Position numbers and translations under genes: made by a program. A model generated the notes under the pieces. It did not search any database, was not told where the DNA came from, and saw only the letters and a list, made by a program, of their open reading frames with translations. DNA of 64,000 nucleotides from Isochrysis galbana (lineage: Eukaryota > Haptophyta > Isochrysidales > Isochrysidaceae): assembly GCA_018136815.1 (NCBI GenBank), contig CM030936.1, positions 764,831 to 828,830 of the forward strand. Reading direction: 5' to 3'. The first letter of the stretch is position 1, and every line of letters begins with the position of its first letter. Positions 22,201 to 31,672 of the stretch are shown here, in pieces.

Positions 22201-23780
22201 AGCACCCAAGCCCGACCAAGTGTGTAAGTGTGCACGAGCCAGGCCCCGTGCCGCGCCCGGAAAGCCACACAGCCACATACATGGCCACCATGCCATGCCC
22301 ACCATGCCCACCCAACTCCCTCCACCTCTCCAGCCAACTGTGGCCAGCCCCCAAGAGGGCCAGGGGCCAGAGCGTCAAAGCGATGCCTCCCATAGGGAAA
22401 GCCTCCGGGCTGGGCCCCTACATTGTCGCGGCACTGGCCTCGTGCGTGAGCACGAGGTACAGCCCCGACCAACCAACATCAACCCGCTCCAACAGGGGAT
22501 TGACCGCGCAATACAACCAAGTATTCAAAGCATGCATTACCCTGGACACAAGGACCGAGACAACACGACAAACCAACCCGCAAGGGCTCCCACACTCTCA
22601 CACCACCTCCCCCCCTCCAAGGGAGAGGCTCCACCCACACCCACGAGCCGGCTTCCCAACAACAGGAAGTACACCTTCACACACTAGCCTGGTCTGATGG
22701 CCCAATGGCCCAAACCCAAACAAAACGCGGAACACAACACACACCTCGTCGTGAAAGACCCGGCACTAAACTTTCACCACGCCTTCGCCTGACGAATTGG
22801 CATGACCCATTGATTGGGTCTGAGGGCAATGAGTCCGGCGTTTACGTGTCTTCTTGCCCCGTTTACGTGAAAGAAGACGGGGGACACCAGAACCAGGATG
22901 GAAAGGCCGCGGCCGGCCCGCCGCGGCCACTCGCCTTGGCGAGAGGGATTAGCGCTTCTAGGCTCCTATTTCACGAGTGCCCCCCCCCCCCTGCGTTGTT
23001 TTTACCCGAGAAGGGTTTTCCCCGAGCGTCCAGCGTGGCCTCGAGGAGAGGGCGTGCTCGGGTGCGCAGGGTCGGTGCGTGCACTGGGGGTAGGACAAAT
23101 ATCAAGGGGAGGGGGCAGTCAGTGCCCCCTCCCCCCGGTAGCACTCAGACACCTGGCTCGTCAGGCATGGCGGGAATTCGGGACGGAAAAGTTGTGTCCA
23201 ATTAGCTAGTGGGGTTGGCTAGGATATAACATTAATCATTTTATTTATTATTCTCCGTCACCTCCGCCACCTCCCTCGCTACCGCCTCCGTCCCCTCCTC
23301 CGTCAACGTCAACGCCATCTTGTTTCTAATCACACTTCATAGATGATGTAAAATAAAACATAAAACGTTCGCGTGGTCCTCTTTCGATGGAACGCCATCT
23401 CATGTCGGCCGGACGCCGGCCCTGAAAGGGGCATGACGGTGTCTGAAAAGGACTATCACCGACTCTTACCCCCCTCTCCCACGCCCTTGGTCGAAGCAGT
23501 GTGCAGTGTGCGCGGCTTCTCCTCCCCCGGGATTCCATGTGGCATGTGGAGGAAGCCGGGGGAGGGGAAGGGGTGTGTGGACGGTTAGGGCAGGTAGATA
23601 TGAGTAGCACCAGCACTCAGACTCATGACTCACGCCGTGGGAATAGCGGCTAGTTTGTTAGGATTTTTAACTAGTGATGATCTTTAAAAATAGTACTACG
23701 AACTATTTGTAATACGTAGAAATTATTCAGTAAATCATGCGGTGCATGCGCTAACAGTGCTACGTCTACAAAGAGCAGAG
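22201..23780. other. Unexplained region; overlapping open frames, no family
   Basis: Two overlapping plus frames (22166-22687 and 22173-22697) stay open but are Pro/Ser/Thr-rich and show no recognisable domain. A C run near 22981-22992 and TTTTTACCCGAGAAGGGTTTTCC resemble the middle of R2, so part may be R2-like. At 23640-23760 the DNA is AT-rich without signal. Confidence 0.4.
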
Positions 23781-23785
23781 AGGTG

Positions 23786-24984
23786 CTACGCAGCGAGCTT
23801 CGAATTGCTGGAACGTCCATGGCTCAACTGATGGACCATGCAGCAATGGCGTTTGTCGTTACTTGTGTCAAGTCTCACGGGTTCGTCCTCGTGATGGTCT
23901 AGCGGCACATCATCGTCTGAAATAGCCTCAATGACATCATGCATTACCTGAAAATGACAGGCGTGCCAGAAAGGTGCGTGATCGAAACAAATTTTGACTA
24001 ACTGTGACCGACCAACCTTCAACGCGCATGGCTTGAACGCATTGCAAAACCGTGAGTCGCCTCCATTCTTGGAAGAAGAAGCACAGGGGGTGGGGTGGGG
24101 CAGGGCGGGCAGTTGGAATCTTAGCCTGTGGCGCACGCACTTGGTCAGAGAGCTGATCCATAAAGATGTCGCCATTGTCAAGAGCGCAATGTTCAATGAA
24201 GAGACCGATCTCCTGTATCCCAAAGAGGGACCATGTGACGAATGCGGTAACGGGCACGACAAAGAGGCCGATTGACCCGACGAGCGAGATAGGCAATGAA
24301 AGGCACCACAGTGTCAGGAAACGCGAGGTGTGCCGCGCATAGTTGAGTGGCACCGGCGTCTGGAGCAACCGCTCGCACGCGCCAACGTACGAGCCGAGAC
24401 TATTGACAAGACTCAGACCCATGAGGCGCTCGCGCGAGCTGAATGATCCGTTGGGCATATCGGGTACAGAGGCGATCTCTGATGTCAGCCTCTTGCACAA
24501 GTAGAGCGGTGGAGAGGACGAGCGTTCCATGGCTTGCCGAACTTGATGAGGAAGTGGTGGGAGAGATGACAGGTGTTGATCAATGCTTGCACGTGATTCG
24601 CCGCAGAGGTGGGTGCGCAACATGGCCGGGAAAGCCACCAGCAGTTGAGCGATCCGTGTGACTCGAGCTTCATGCAAGGTGCCACGAAAGCAGTATGCGT
24701 AGCGAGCCAGCTCTCGGCTGCGATTGAGTAAATTCTCCCAAATGCGCCGCGCTTCCCAGAAGCGATTGTACGCAGAATTGGTGCGGAAAACAAGTAGTAG
24801 CGACAGTGCGCCTCCGAGGAGGGAGTGCATTTGCACCAGGGAGCGCGAGGCACTTCGACCTGGCGCTGCAGCAAGGCAAGCATTGCAAATAGCGATTGCG
24901 GTTGCAGTGAATGTAGTCAGCAGTATCGGCTGAAGGATGCCTCGCAGCACCTCTGAATCTCTCATGGTCCACAACGAGGACAAC
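23786..24984 (-). CDS. Bestrophin-like (UPF0187) anion channel; 5' end unresolved
   Basis: Bestrophin-type channels pass chloride or bicarbonate; in algae and plants relatives act in thylakoid or plasma membranes. Two exons are supported on the minus strand: 24984-24141 and 23947-23786, joined by a GT-AG phase-0 intron (24140-23948) with acceptor TCATTTTCAG. Diagnostic blocks are FRTNSAYNRFWEARRIW after the first helix and ARHTSRFLTLWCLSLP followed by FVTWSLFGIQEIGLFIEHC, where family members have W-x-F-x-x-I-x-E-I-G. The upstream exon joins at 24984 with one base of a split codon. A candidate ends at 25017 (frame ending ERSNCLIP), but the implied intron is only 32 bp, so I leave the N-terminus open. 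Another possible first exon with a hydrophobic start (MPGLEVYVVLLGLVAPP) begins at 25591. Confidence 0.8.
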
Positions 24985-25017
24985 CTGCATAACAGCACGG
25001 GGCGTTGAATACTCACG

Positions 25018-25680
25018 GGATAAGGCAGTTGGATCGCTCAGCGCACACATGGAGAGAGAGAAGTGAAGATGGTGATCTGGGCACATCATAATCGCCTGGG
25101 CCTGCTGAGCAAGGCGCACCAAATGGACTCGGTCGAATGGAACTGAGCCGTCCATCGGGCTGAGGACCATGCCCACGCTCGTTCAGCTCCGGAATGCGAC
25201 TTGGTATAGCGCGCTCCTGCGATGTGCTGCAGGATCTTCTCCATTGGTCTTGGCACACCGGGAGCCTGTGAGAAGTGGCACCAAAGTGAGGACAATCAGC
25301 AGAAAGGTGATCTCCGCCGGCCACGTCCATGGGCATGGACAAGATTATCCTCATAAGGGCCCAGTGATCTTCCGATTCTCACACTCCGATCGCACATGCG
25401 GCCCGAGCGCTCACCGTGTGGGCACAGCGAGGCGCTCGCTCAATGAGTTGCGGTGTTCTCGACGGCCTCAAGCTGACCATCTGTGGGATGTGAGCTCGCA
25501 GGATAGCACGGGGAGGCGAAGCCGATCGAATCAGAGCATCGGGTGGAGCAACAAGCCCGAGGAGTACTACGTAGACTTCCAGTCCTGGCATCGTCTCTCC
25601 TCTCTCAACCGTCCAAGGCTCCCGACCTGGTCAACAGCAGCAGTCTGGTGGGCCAGTAGATGAGCTGCGGTACAGACGGG
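25018..25680 (-). other. Probable 5' exon region of the bestrophin-like gene
   Basis: Several GT-AG-compatible signals on the minus strand (acceptor-like CACTTCTCACAG near 25267, donors near 25017 and 25416) and a hydrophobic N-terminal frame from 25591 suggest upstream exons. I could not choose one model from sequence alone. Confidence 0.35.
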
Positions 25681-25975
25681 GGAGAAGAGAGTTCAGTTGA
25701 GCGAGCGAGCCCCAGCAACACTTTAGAAATCTCCATAAAGAACGAGGAAAAAGAGAGGAAAGAGGAAGGACGAGACATCTCCGCGGGCGGACTGACGGAA
25801 GTGGTTGCGGTGCGGGTACATCTGAGAAGGAGCTGAGATAGAGAGTTGAGGGGAGGGGGAGGAGAGGGGGGGATGAGGAGGAGGGAGTGGGGGGGGGGAG
25901 AAAAGGGAATCTGCTTAGACGGAGGAGCCGAGCACAGGCGGGCAAGAGAGGGAGGGAGAGGGAGGGAGGGAGGCG

Positions 25976-26007
<32 letters not shown>

Positions 26008-26206
26008 ACTCGGACGGCCGACGGCCTGTTCCCTCCCTCCCTCTCTCTCCCTTGTCTCTGTGGCCCTTGGTTCTTTGGGGAGGGGGGGAGGGTTTGGAGG
26101 GAGGGGAAGATTCGCAGATACTAAGAAAGAAGGGATGGGGAGAGAGTCGCGCCGGGCGGTGGGGGGGGGTGCGGTGGGGGGGGGGAGGTCGCGCCTCCTC
26201 CGCCGG

Positions 26207-26242
<36 letters not shown>

Positions 26243-27358
26243 AGACGCCGGCCGGCGCCCACACCGCCGACGGCCGACGGCAACACCGCCCTCCTTAGTC
26301 CGTGTAAAAACGGCCGGTGCTCGTATCGGCGGACCGCCGGCGTCGCTGCCGCGGGTGGGGGGCGAGTCGGGTAGCAGTTACAAAGAGGCCGCGCCATCGA
26401 AAGGGAGGGGAGCGGGGGGGAGGGGGGCGGGGGGGGGGGGAGGAACCCACCGAGATGGCCGGTGGCCCTGCCCTCCATGGGAAACACGGGTTCACCGTGT
26501 TGCTTGCTACCAAGCAGGAAGCAGGCCTCCCCAACAAGACACAAGACACAAGACCGTTTCTACCGTTTACCGCCGGGTCTCAAACAGCCCTTGTTTTCAG
26601 TGTTCGGAGTTTACTAAACAGTTTATGTTTAATAATTTATGAACACTTGTTTACCTTCCACCAAACGCGGGATATGAAACGGGTGTTCACGTCCGTTTAC
26701 AAGAGCAGCGAGTCTTGGTGAACGTGAACGTAAACAGGATTGTTTACGTAAACAATATGAGCTAACTTTAAACTGTACATCGGCGTCCGTTATCGGTTAC
26801 ATCCGACATGTACATAGGTGGAAGGAACCGGGCACGGCGGCGGCGCGCCGGCGCCGGTGCGGCCGTGCATGGTGCGCGAGGCCGGGGGGGGGGGGGGTAG
26901 GCGCGGCGAGGGGGGCGTTTTGAATGTCTAGTGTCTAGTGTCTCTAGTGTTTTTATTGTCTCTAGTGTCTCTAGTGTCTCTAGTGTCTAGTGTCTAGTGC
27001 TAGTGCTAGCCCACATGGGAGATACGGAGATACGGACTATCGGCCCCCCAGATGTGGTAGATACGGCTGTATCTGGGTCAACTCCCAGATACGGCCAGAT
27101 ACGGTGCTAGATACAAATACAGTCCAAATACCAGGAGGGGGGTTACGCGGCGCGCGTAGGAGGCGCGGCGCGCGCGCAGCCCCGAAGCGTGAGGCCCTGG
27201 TGGGATTGGGGTTGGGAGCCATGTCCAGCGGCGCTAGGGGGGTGGGGTGGAGTGGGGTGGGGGCGTAGGGGGAGGGGGGAGGGGTACGGGCGTACGGCGT
27301 ACGCGCAAAACACCTATTTTAACAATAGAAGCACAGTTATTATGGTAAAATCGCCATT
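25681..27358. other. No gene seen; purine tracts, (CT)n and other simple repeats
   Basis: Purine-rich tracts at about 25840-26010, a CT microsatellite at 26213-26241, G runs near 26400-26445 and 26883-26899, and a GTCTCTA/GTCTAGT-type repeat at about 26926-27012. The overlapping open frames at 25846-26721 come from these tracts and show no domain. Confidence 0.5.
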
Positions 27359-27540
27359 TTAAGCCGGGAGGATGTTGCGAAATCTGACCTTGAACGTCTT
27401 GAACGCCTCGTCGCCTGCCTCCAGCACTTGCTTCAGCAGCGCAACTTTGCGCTCGACTGTCCAGTCGAAGCGGCTGTTGCGCGCTTCTCTCTCCTGCGGA
27501 ACGTGGCGAGTGAGGGGGCGTTGTGAGCGCGCTGCTGGGG
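27359..27540 (-). CDS. Possible SANT/Myb-like fragment
   Basis: The end of a minus-strand frame reads FDWTVERKVALLKQVLEAGD and then a short basic tail to a stop. The W-T-x-E-x-x-x-x-L-L pattern resembles the first helix of SANT/Myb-like DNA-binding domains, but only one helix-sized block is present. It may be an exon, or a piece of the mobile-element debris next to it. Confidence 0.25.
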
Positions 27541-27699
27541 CCCCATCATCCCCACCCCGCCACCCTTGCGACGCTCGGCCGGCGCCTTGGCTCGCGGTTG
27601 GCATGTGCCGCCGGGCTGCCCTCACCGGCCTCGGCGCCATCGCTCTCTCGCTCTCCTCTCTCCTCTCTTCCACCGGCAGACAGTTGGAAGAGGCGCGCA

Positions 27700-28015
27700 C
27701 TGGGCCTCTTCCAACTCTCCGGTTTAAGGAAGGATTGAGGATCGTGACTTCTTTGAACGAGCTCTTCGAACCTTCTTCCAACGTTGTTTCAACCCCGCAA
27801 AAACCCCCGAAGCTGTCGGGAGTATTCGCGTCCGGATACACAAACAGCCTATCTTTCGCTATTTGTTTGCGGGGCCTATGAGATCTTGGGGTATAGTCGA
27901 CGATGGCATCTATGGCATCGAATACGTTCCTTGTCGCGGGGCACCACGCCAAGTGGCACGAGTCTTCTTGGTAGCGGTTGCACAGCCTGCACTTTACCGT
28001 CGGGTCTAATAGTGA
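27700..28015 (-). mobile_element. Possible LINE 3' fragment (zinc-binding C-terminus)
   Basis: On the minus strand the frame contains DPTVKCRLCNRYQE followed by SCHLAWCPATRNVF. This is a C-x2-C...H-L-x-x-C arrangement like the zinc-binding module found after the reverse transcriptase in many LINEs. No RT domain is joined to it. It lies next to a plus-strand LINE RT piece but in opposite orientation. Confidence 0.4.
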
Positions 28016-28160
28016 CTAGATAGTTCCAGATCGTTCACTATTGCTATCTTGATAGATACTAATTAATAGCACCCCAGCGCTATCTTGATAGATATAGATA
28101 GCTGAAAAGCCGGGTAGATAGGTAGATATCTAGATATCTGGCTACTGGCTATCTTAAAGT

Positions 28161-28195
28161 AAGGAGTTGAATAAGATAATCTTATTCAACACCTT
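28161..28195. repeat. Near-perfect 17-bp-arm palindrome
   Basis: The inner arms GTTGAATAAGAT and ATCTTATTCAAC (28166-28190) pair perfectly around one base. The outer AAGGA/ACCTT extension has one mismatch. It sits at the 5' edge of the LINE RT fragment. Confidence 0.7.
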
Positions 28196-28196
28196 A

Positions 28197-28830
28197 CCAA
28201 CAACTCAATGCCCACGACAGGAAAGCGCTCGAAGGAGACATCACGATGGAGGAGCTGCAACGGGCCATCAAGGAGTTAGGCACCGGCAAAAGCGCGGGCC
28301 CCGACGCCCTACCGGCGGAATTCTACAAAAGCTTTGAGGAACTAAGTTCGGAACTAGTAAAGCACGACTTCCTCAGAATCCTGAACCTAGCTTTATCTAG
28401 ATAGAGGCCAACTGTGCATATCAATGAGGGAGGGAGACATCATTCTACTGTACAAAAAGGGGACACGCGAGACCCCACGAACTATAGACTATAGACCAAT
28501 AACATTATTAGCCAAAGTGACTACAAAATCTTGGGGAAAATCCTGACCTTGACCAATAGACTCAAAATAGTCTAGGGAATATAATATCTAAAGATCAACT
28601 GGGCTTTGTCCCGAAGAGACTCATAGGGGAAGCCACGCACCTCCTCCAACTTACGCAAGCATACCTGGACGAAACGGGAGAACCCGGACTATTGCTCGCC
28701 CTAGACACTAGACTGGGAAAAAGCATTCGACAGAGTACAGAGTCAATTGGGAATTCTACCACTTGGCACTCACCAAACTGAACTTTGGGGAAGACTTCAA
28801 GAGATACGCCCGCGCGCTCACAAACCGGGA
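28197..28830 (+). mobile_element. L1-type LINE reverse transcriptase fragment
   Basis: Translated blocks match the L1-clade RT: ITMEELQRAIKELGTGKSAG then PDALPAEFYKSF (fingers), REGDIILLYKKG and DYRPITLLAK, DQLGFVPKR and ATHLLQLTQAYLDETGEPG, then a palm block reading ALD plus an EKAFDRV-like segment and YHLALTKLNFG. The blocks lie in different frames with at least three frame breaks or stops, and the element is 5'-truncated with no endonuclease domain. An R1-type hairpin end follows directly (28860-28992). Confidence 0.8.
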
Positions 28831-28859
28831 GGCGTGGATCTGGTGCCCACCTGGCTAGG

Positions 28860-28992
28860 TGGGTCGTCCTGGCGCGGTCGCTTCAGCGACAGCGGCGTGT
28901 CCATCAGTACTTCGTCCAACTCGGCGAGGGCGGCGGCAGAGGGGGAGGGGAGCGGCGCGCGCTCCATGACCCTATCAGTTTACTGATAGTTG
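28860..28992 (+). repeat. R1 interspersed repeat, copy 4
   Basis: It ends GGAGCG-gcgcg-CGCTCC, ATGACC, CTATCAGT-tt-ACTGATAG, TTGCAGGTTGCAG. The second stem is an 8-bp perfect palindrome. The trailing TTGCAG duplication is the kind of short 3' slippage repeat seen after LINE/SINE ends. It directly follows the LINE RT fragment. Confidence 0.72.
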
Positions 28993-29180
28993 CAGGTTGC
29001 AGAGGGGAAAAGAAGGAGTAGAGGCGTGGTAGCAAAGTAGAGGCACAAGGCCACACCCGAGGCGAGAATTTTGAAAGGCTTTTTAGATTTACTACTACTA
29101 GTATGATTATGTCTGGCAAGTGTACTGTCCCTATCGCCAAGCAGTTCGAAGGTAAATGCACGCCAAGTCAGTCCGAGCTT

Positions 29181-30661
29181 TTAGTGCCGTCCTCTCCTCC
29201 TAGCACTGAAAGGGCCGCCATCCCGAAGCTCTCTGCTCGCGGACGTCGCCACGCCGCTCCCAGTTTCGCCGAGGCCCCCGACTGCTAGCCCTCCAGTGAA
29301 CCTTCTCTCCGCGGCCTCTCGCGCTTGCGTCATGATTAAGCGATTCTTCAGCTCGGCAATATCAGCTCGCCGCTTGTTCTCTGCGGCTGCGACCTGTGGG
29401 TCGAGCTTGGCGAGACGCTGCTCCCGCTGTACGCGCAAAAGCTCGGCGCGATTCTCCGCCCGCTCAGCGCAGGTCAAGTCGTCAGCCCCTCGGATCGCCG
29501 CGGCAGCGCTTCCTCCACCCCCCACGCGTGGAGATTTTTTAGCCACCTTACCGGAGCTCTCCATCTCTCGCCTCGCCGAGAGAGCGCCCAAGTGTGCGAG
29601 CATTTCAGTGGCGGCCGCGCTCCCCTTTCCCTTTACTGGAGCTGGCGCAATCCCAAGACCGCCCCGACGATCCTCGTATGCCTCTCGCAACTTCTTTTCA
29701 AGCCCGCCAATTTTGCGTTCTAGCTGCGCTACTTCGCGCTTTAACGCGTCTTCTACCTTGTCCTTGCGCTGCTCGAGAGCAGTGATCTTACGGTCGAGTT
29801 TTGTCAACATGGGCCGCAGCGGGTCATGTTCAGAGGTGGCCGCCGCCGCTTCGGCCGCTGCCTTGCGCGCAGACGCCAGATCTGATGCGAAGTCAGAAGC
29901 GGAGGCTGCGCGCGACTCCGCTTGCGATAGCTTGTGCTCCAAGTTGCGGCGCCTATCCTCTTCTTCACGAAGCGAGTGCGACAGCCGCACGCTGTCTGCC
30001 TACAGCGCACCACGGGGGATTAGGGAGGGGTGGGGATGCCATCTTCGATGTTGCTATCCATTGAGTGTTGTGCAACGTCAATCGATCGAAGAAGATCTAG
30101 GAGAAGTGGCCGCACCTGTGCTCTGGCGAGAGACTCCTCAGCCAGGCGGAGACGAGCCTGAAGCTGCTGATGCTCACGTGTAGAAACCCCCGAGGGAGGG
30201 CGAGGGATTGGCAGCGGTGCTGGCACGGATGTGTGCTGCCTTCGTGCCTCATCGAGTTGTTGCTGCACAGCTTTCAACTCACCTTCGAGGCGGCTGTTCG
30301 CCTGCTGTGCGCGCTGGTGCTCGAGGACCGCCGTCTTGGCCTCCTCGCGGTAAGTGTTGAGCTCGGCTTGCAGAGCGTTGATTCTAGCCATCGCCTCACG
30401 ATGACGCGCACGCTCCTCCTCAGCTGCCTTGCGTGCGGCCACGAGCTGCGTCTCGAGGTCGGCTTGGCGCTCTCGCGACCGTTCGATCGCAGCCGCTGCG
30501 TCTAGCGCGGCACCCTTGCTGACTGAGCGCGAGGTGAGTAGGTCTCTCTTAAGGCTCTCGATCTCAAGGGCACTCGCGGCCAGCTTTCGCTTGAGCTCAG
30601 CCTCGACAGCCTCGAAGGTCGCCGTGCGGCCCGATGGGGTGTGTGGGGGTTCGCGAGGCAT
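29181..30661 (-). CDS. Two-exon coiled-coil protein, function unknown
   Basis: Model on the minus strand: exon 1 30661-30116 from ATG (MPREPPHTPSGRTATFEA), GT-AG phase-0 intron 30115-30000, exon 2 29999-29181; 454 aa. Residues about 15-180 are continuous coiled coil (LKRKLAASALEIESLKRDLL; ERARHREAMARINALQAEL), broken by a short Pro-rich hinge (PAPLPIPRPPSGVSTRE), and coil resumes (REEEDRRRNLEHKLSQAESR; ITALEQRKDKVEDALKREV). The tail is Gly/Ala/Arg-rich and probably disordered. No catalytic motif, membrane helix or targeting signal is visible. A cytoskeletal, centriolar or flagellar scaffold is possible but unproven. The coding-strand leader (30662-30960) is almost pure CT. Confidence 0.72.
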
Positions 30662-31025
30662 CGCTGAGAAGAGAGGAGAGGGAGAGAGACAGAGAACGGG
30701 AAGGACGGTGGGGGGGAGAGGAAAAAGCGAGGAGAGAGAAACCAAAGAAGAGAGGAGACGAGAGAGAGAGGGAAAGCAGAGGATGAGAGAGCGGGGGGGA
30801 GGGGGAGTACCGGTGGTGTCACCGTCTGTAGATCGACGACACATCATAAGATTAGAGAGGAAGGGCAGACGGAAGGCGATCGAGCGGGAAGAAGAAAGAG
30901 GAGAAGAGAGAAGAGAGAGACAGAAGAAGAAGATAAAAGCTGAAGGAACGGCGAGAGAGTACAATACCCCTTTAAACTAGAAGTAGGTGGTAAAAAACCT
31001 TCATGCAGCCATGGACCCACTACTT

Positions 31026-31286
31026 TTAACTCCTTACTGCCGGGTCGAAGCGCCGAAATCGGCGCTTCAGTTTCTCAACCTATTTTGGCCAAGAAACATG
31101 CCTAGTTGAGCTTGATAAATATGGCTGCGAGCTGCGAGCTGCGAGGCCATCGCATTGCGTCTCGGTCTCGGCATACCCCTTGCTATCCGCCATGAGCTGG
31201 TGGCCCGCGGATCAAGCCTACGAGGAGAAAAACTGAAGAAACGGAGGGGAAGCGCCGATTTCGGCGCTCCGGCAGTAAGGAGTTAA
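31026..31286. mobile_element. piggyBac-like MITE flanked by TTAA
   Basis: The left end TTAACTCCTTACTGCCGG (31026-31043) is exactly inverted at the right end CCGGCAGTAAGGAGTTAA (31269-31286). TTAA at both edges is the piggyBac target-site signature. Just inside each terminus lies a second hairpin, AGCGCCGA-aa-TCGGCGCT on the left and AGCGCCGATTTCGGCGCT on the right, followed by a TTCAGTTT/AAACTGAA pair. There is no coding capacity, so it is a non-autonomous element of about 253 bp plus TTAA. Confidence 0.82.
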
Positions 31287-31672
31287 CGCACGACACTTTC
31301 TACTTGGCCCAGAGTTCTAACGGCTAACGGGAGCCGGGGGCCTGCGAGGGGAGAGGTATAATCATATGCATAGGCATAGACTTGTGTGTGGTCACGTGTG
31401 TCGTGGCTTGGCGTGTTGGTGCATGGCTAGTCTAGTGGCTAGTGGCGGTAACGGCACCAATATTCAGTTGTTTTATTATTATTATTCGCCGCGCACGCAC
31501 ACATCCATGTTGTCCCAAGGCCTATGCTGTACACACCACGACGATATCTGAGACCACAACGAACAAGCCACGTTGCTCTTAGACCATGCGACGTGCACTT
31601 CATCTGGCAAACTGCTTCGAGGCATGCATTGGGCGCCCAGTCCGGTGGTAGCCCGATCTGTAGCTTCACGGC
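31287..31672. other. No gene seen; HECT gene 3' flank
   Basis: A block at 31325-31345 (GGGAGCCGGGGGCCTGCGAG) resembles R2 (17502-17522, 53820-53840) and is followed by a TTATTATTATTATTCG tail, so a short R2-related fragment is present. Confidence 0.4.

Noticed and set aside
22166-22697. Two overlapping ~173-codon plus frames
   Set aside because: Mutually overlapping, Pro/Ser/Thr-rich, no domain, no splice support; noted only as an unexplained region.
24985-25016. 32-bp intron in the bestrophin-like gene
   Set aside because: GT-AG and frame fit, but 32 bp is far below every other intron in the window (64 bp or more); left unresolved.
25887-26642. 251-codon plus frame
   Set aside because: Runs through GA, CT and G tracts; composition-driven and without any motif.
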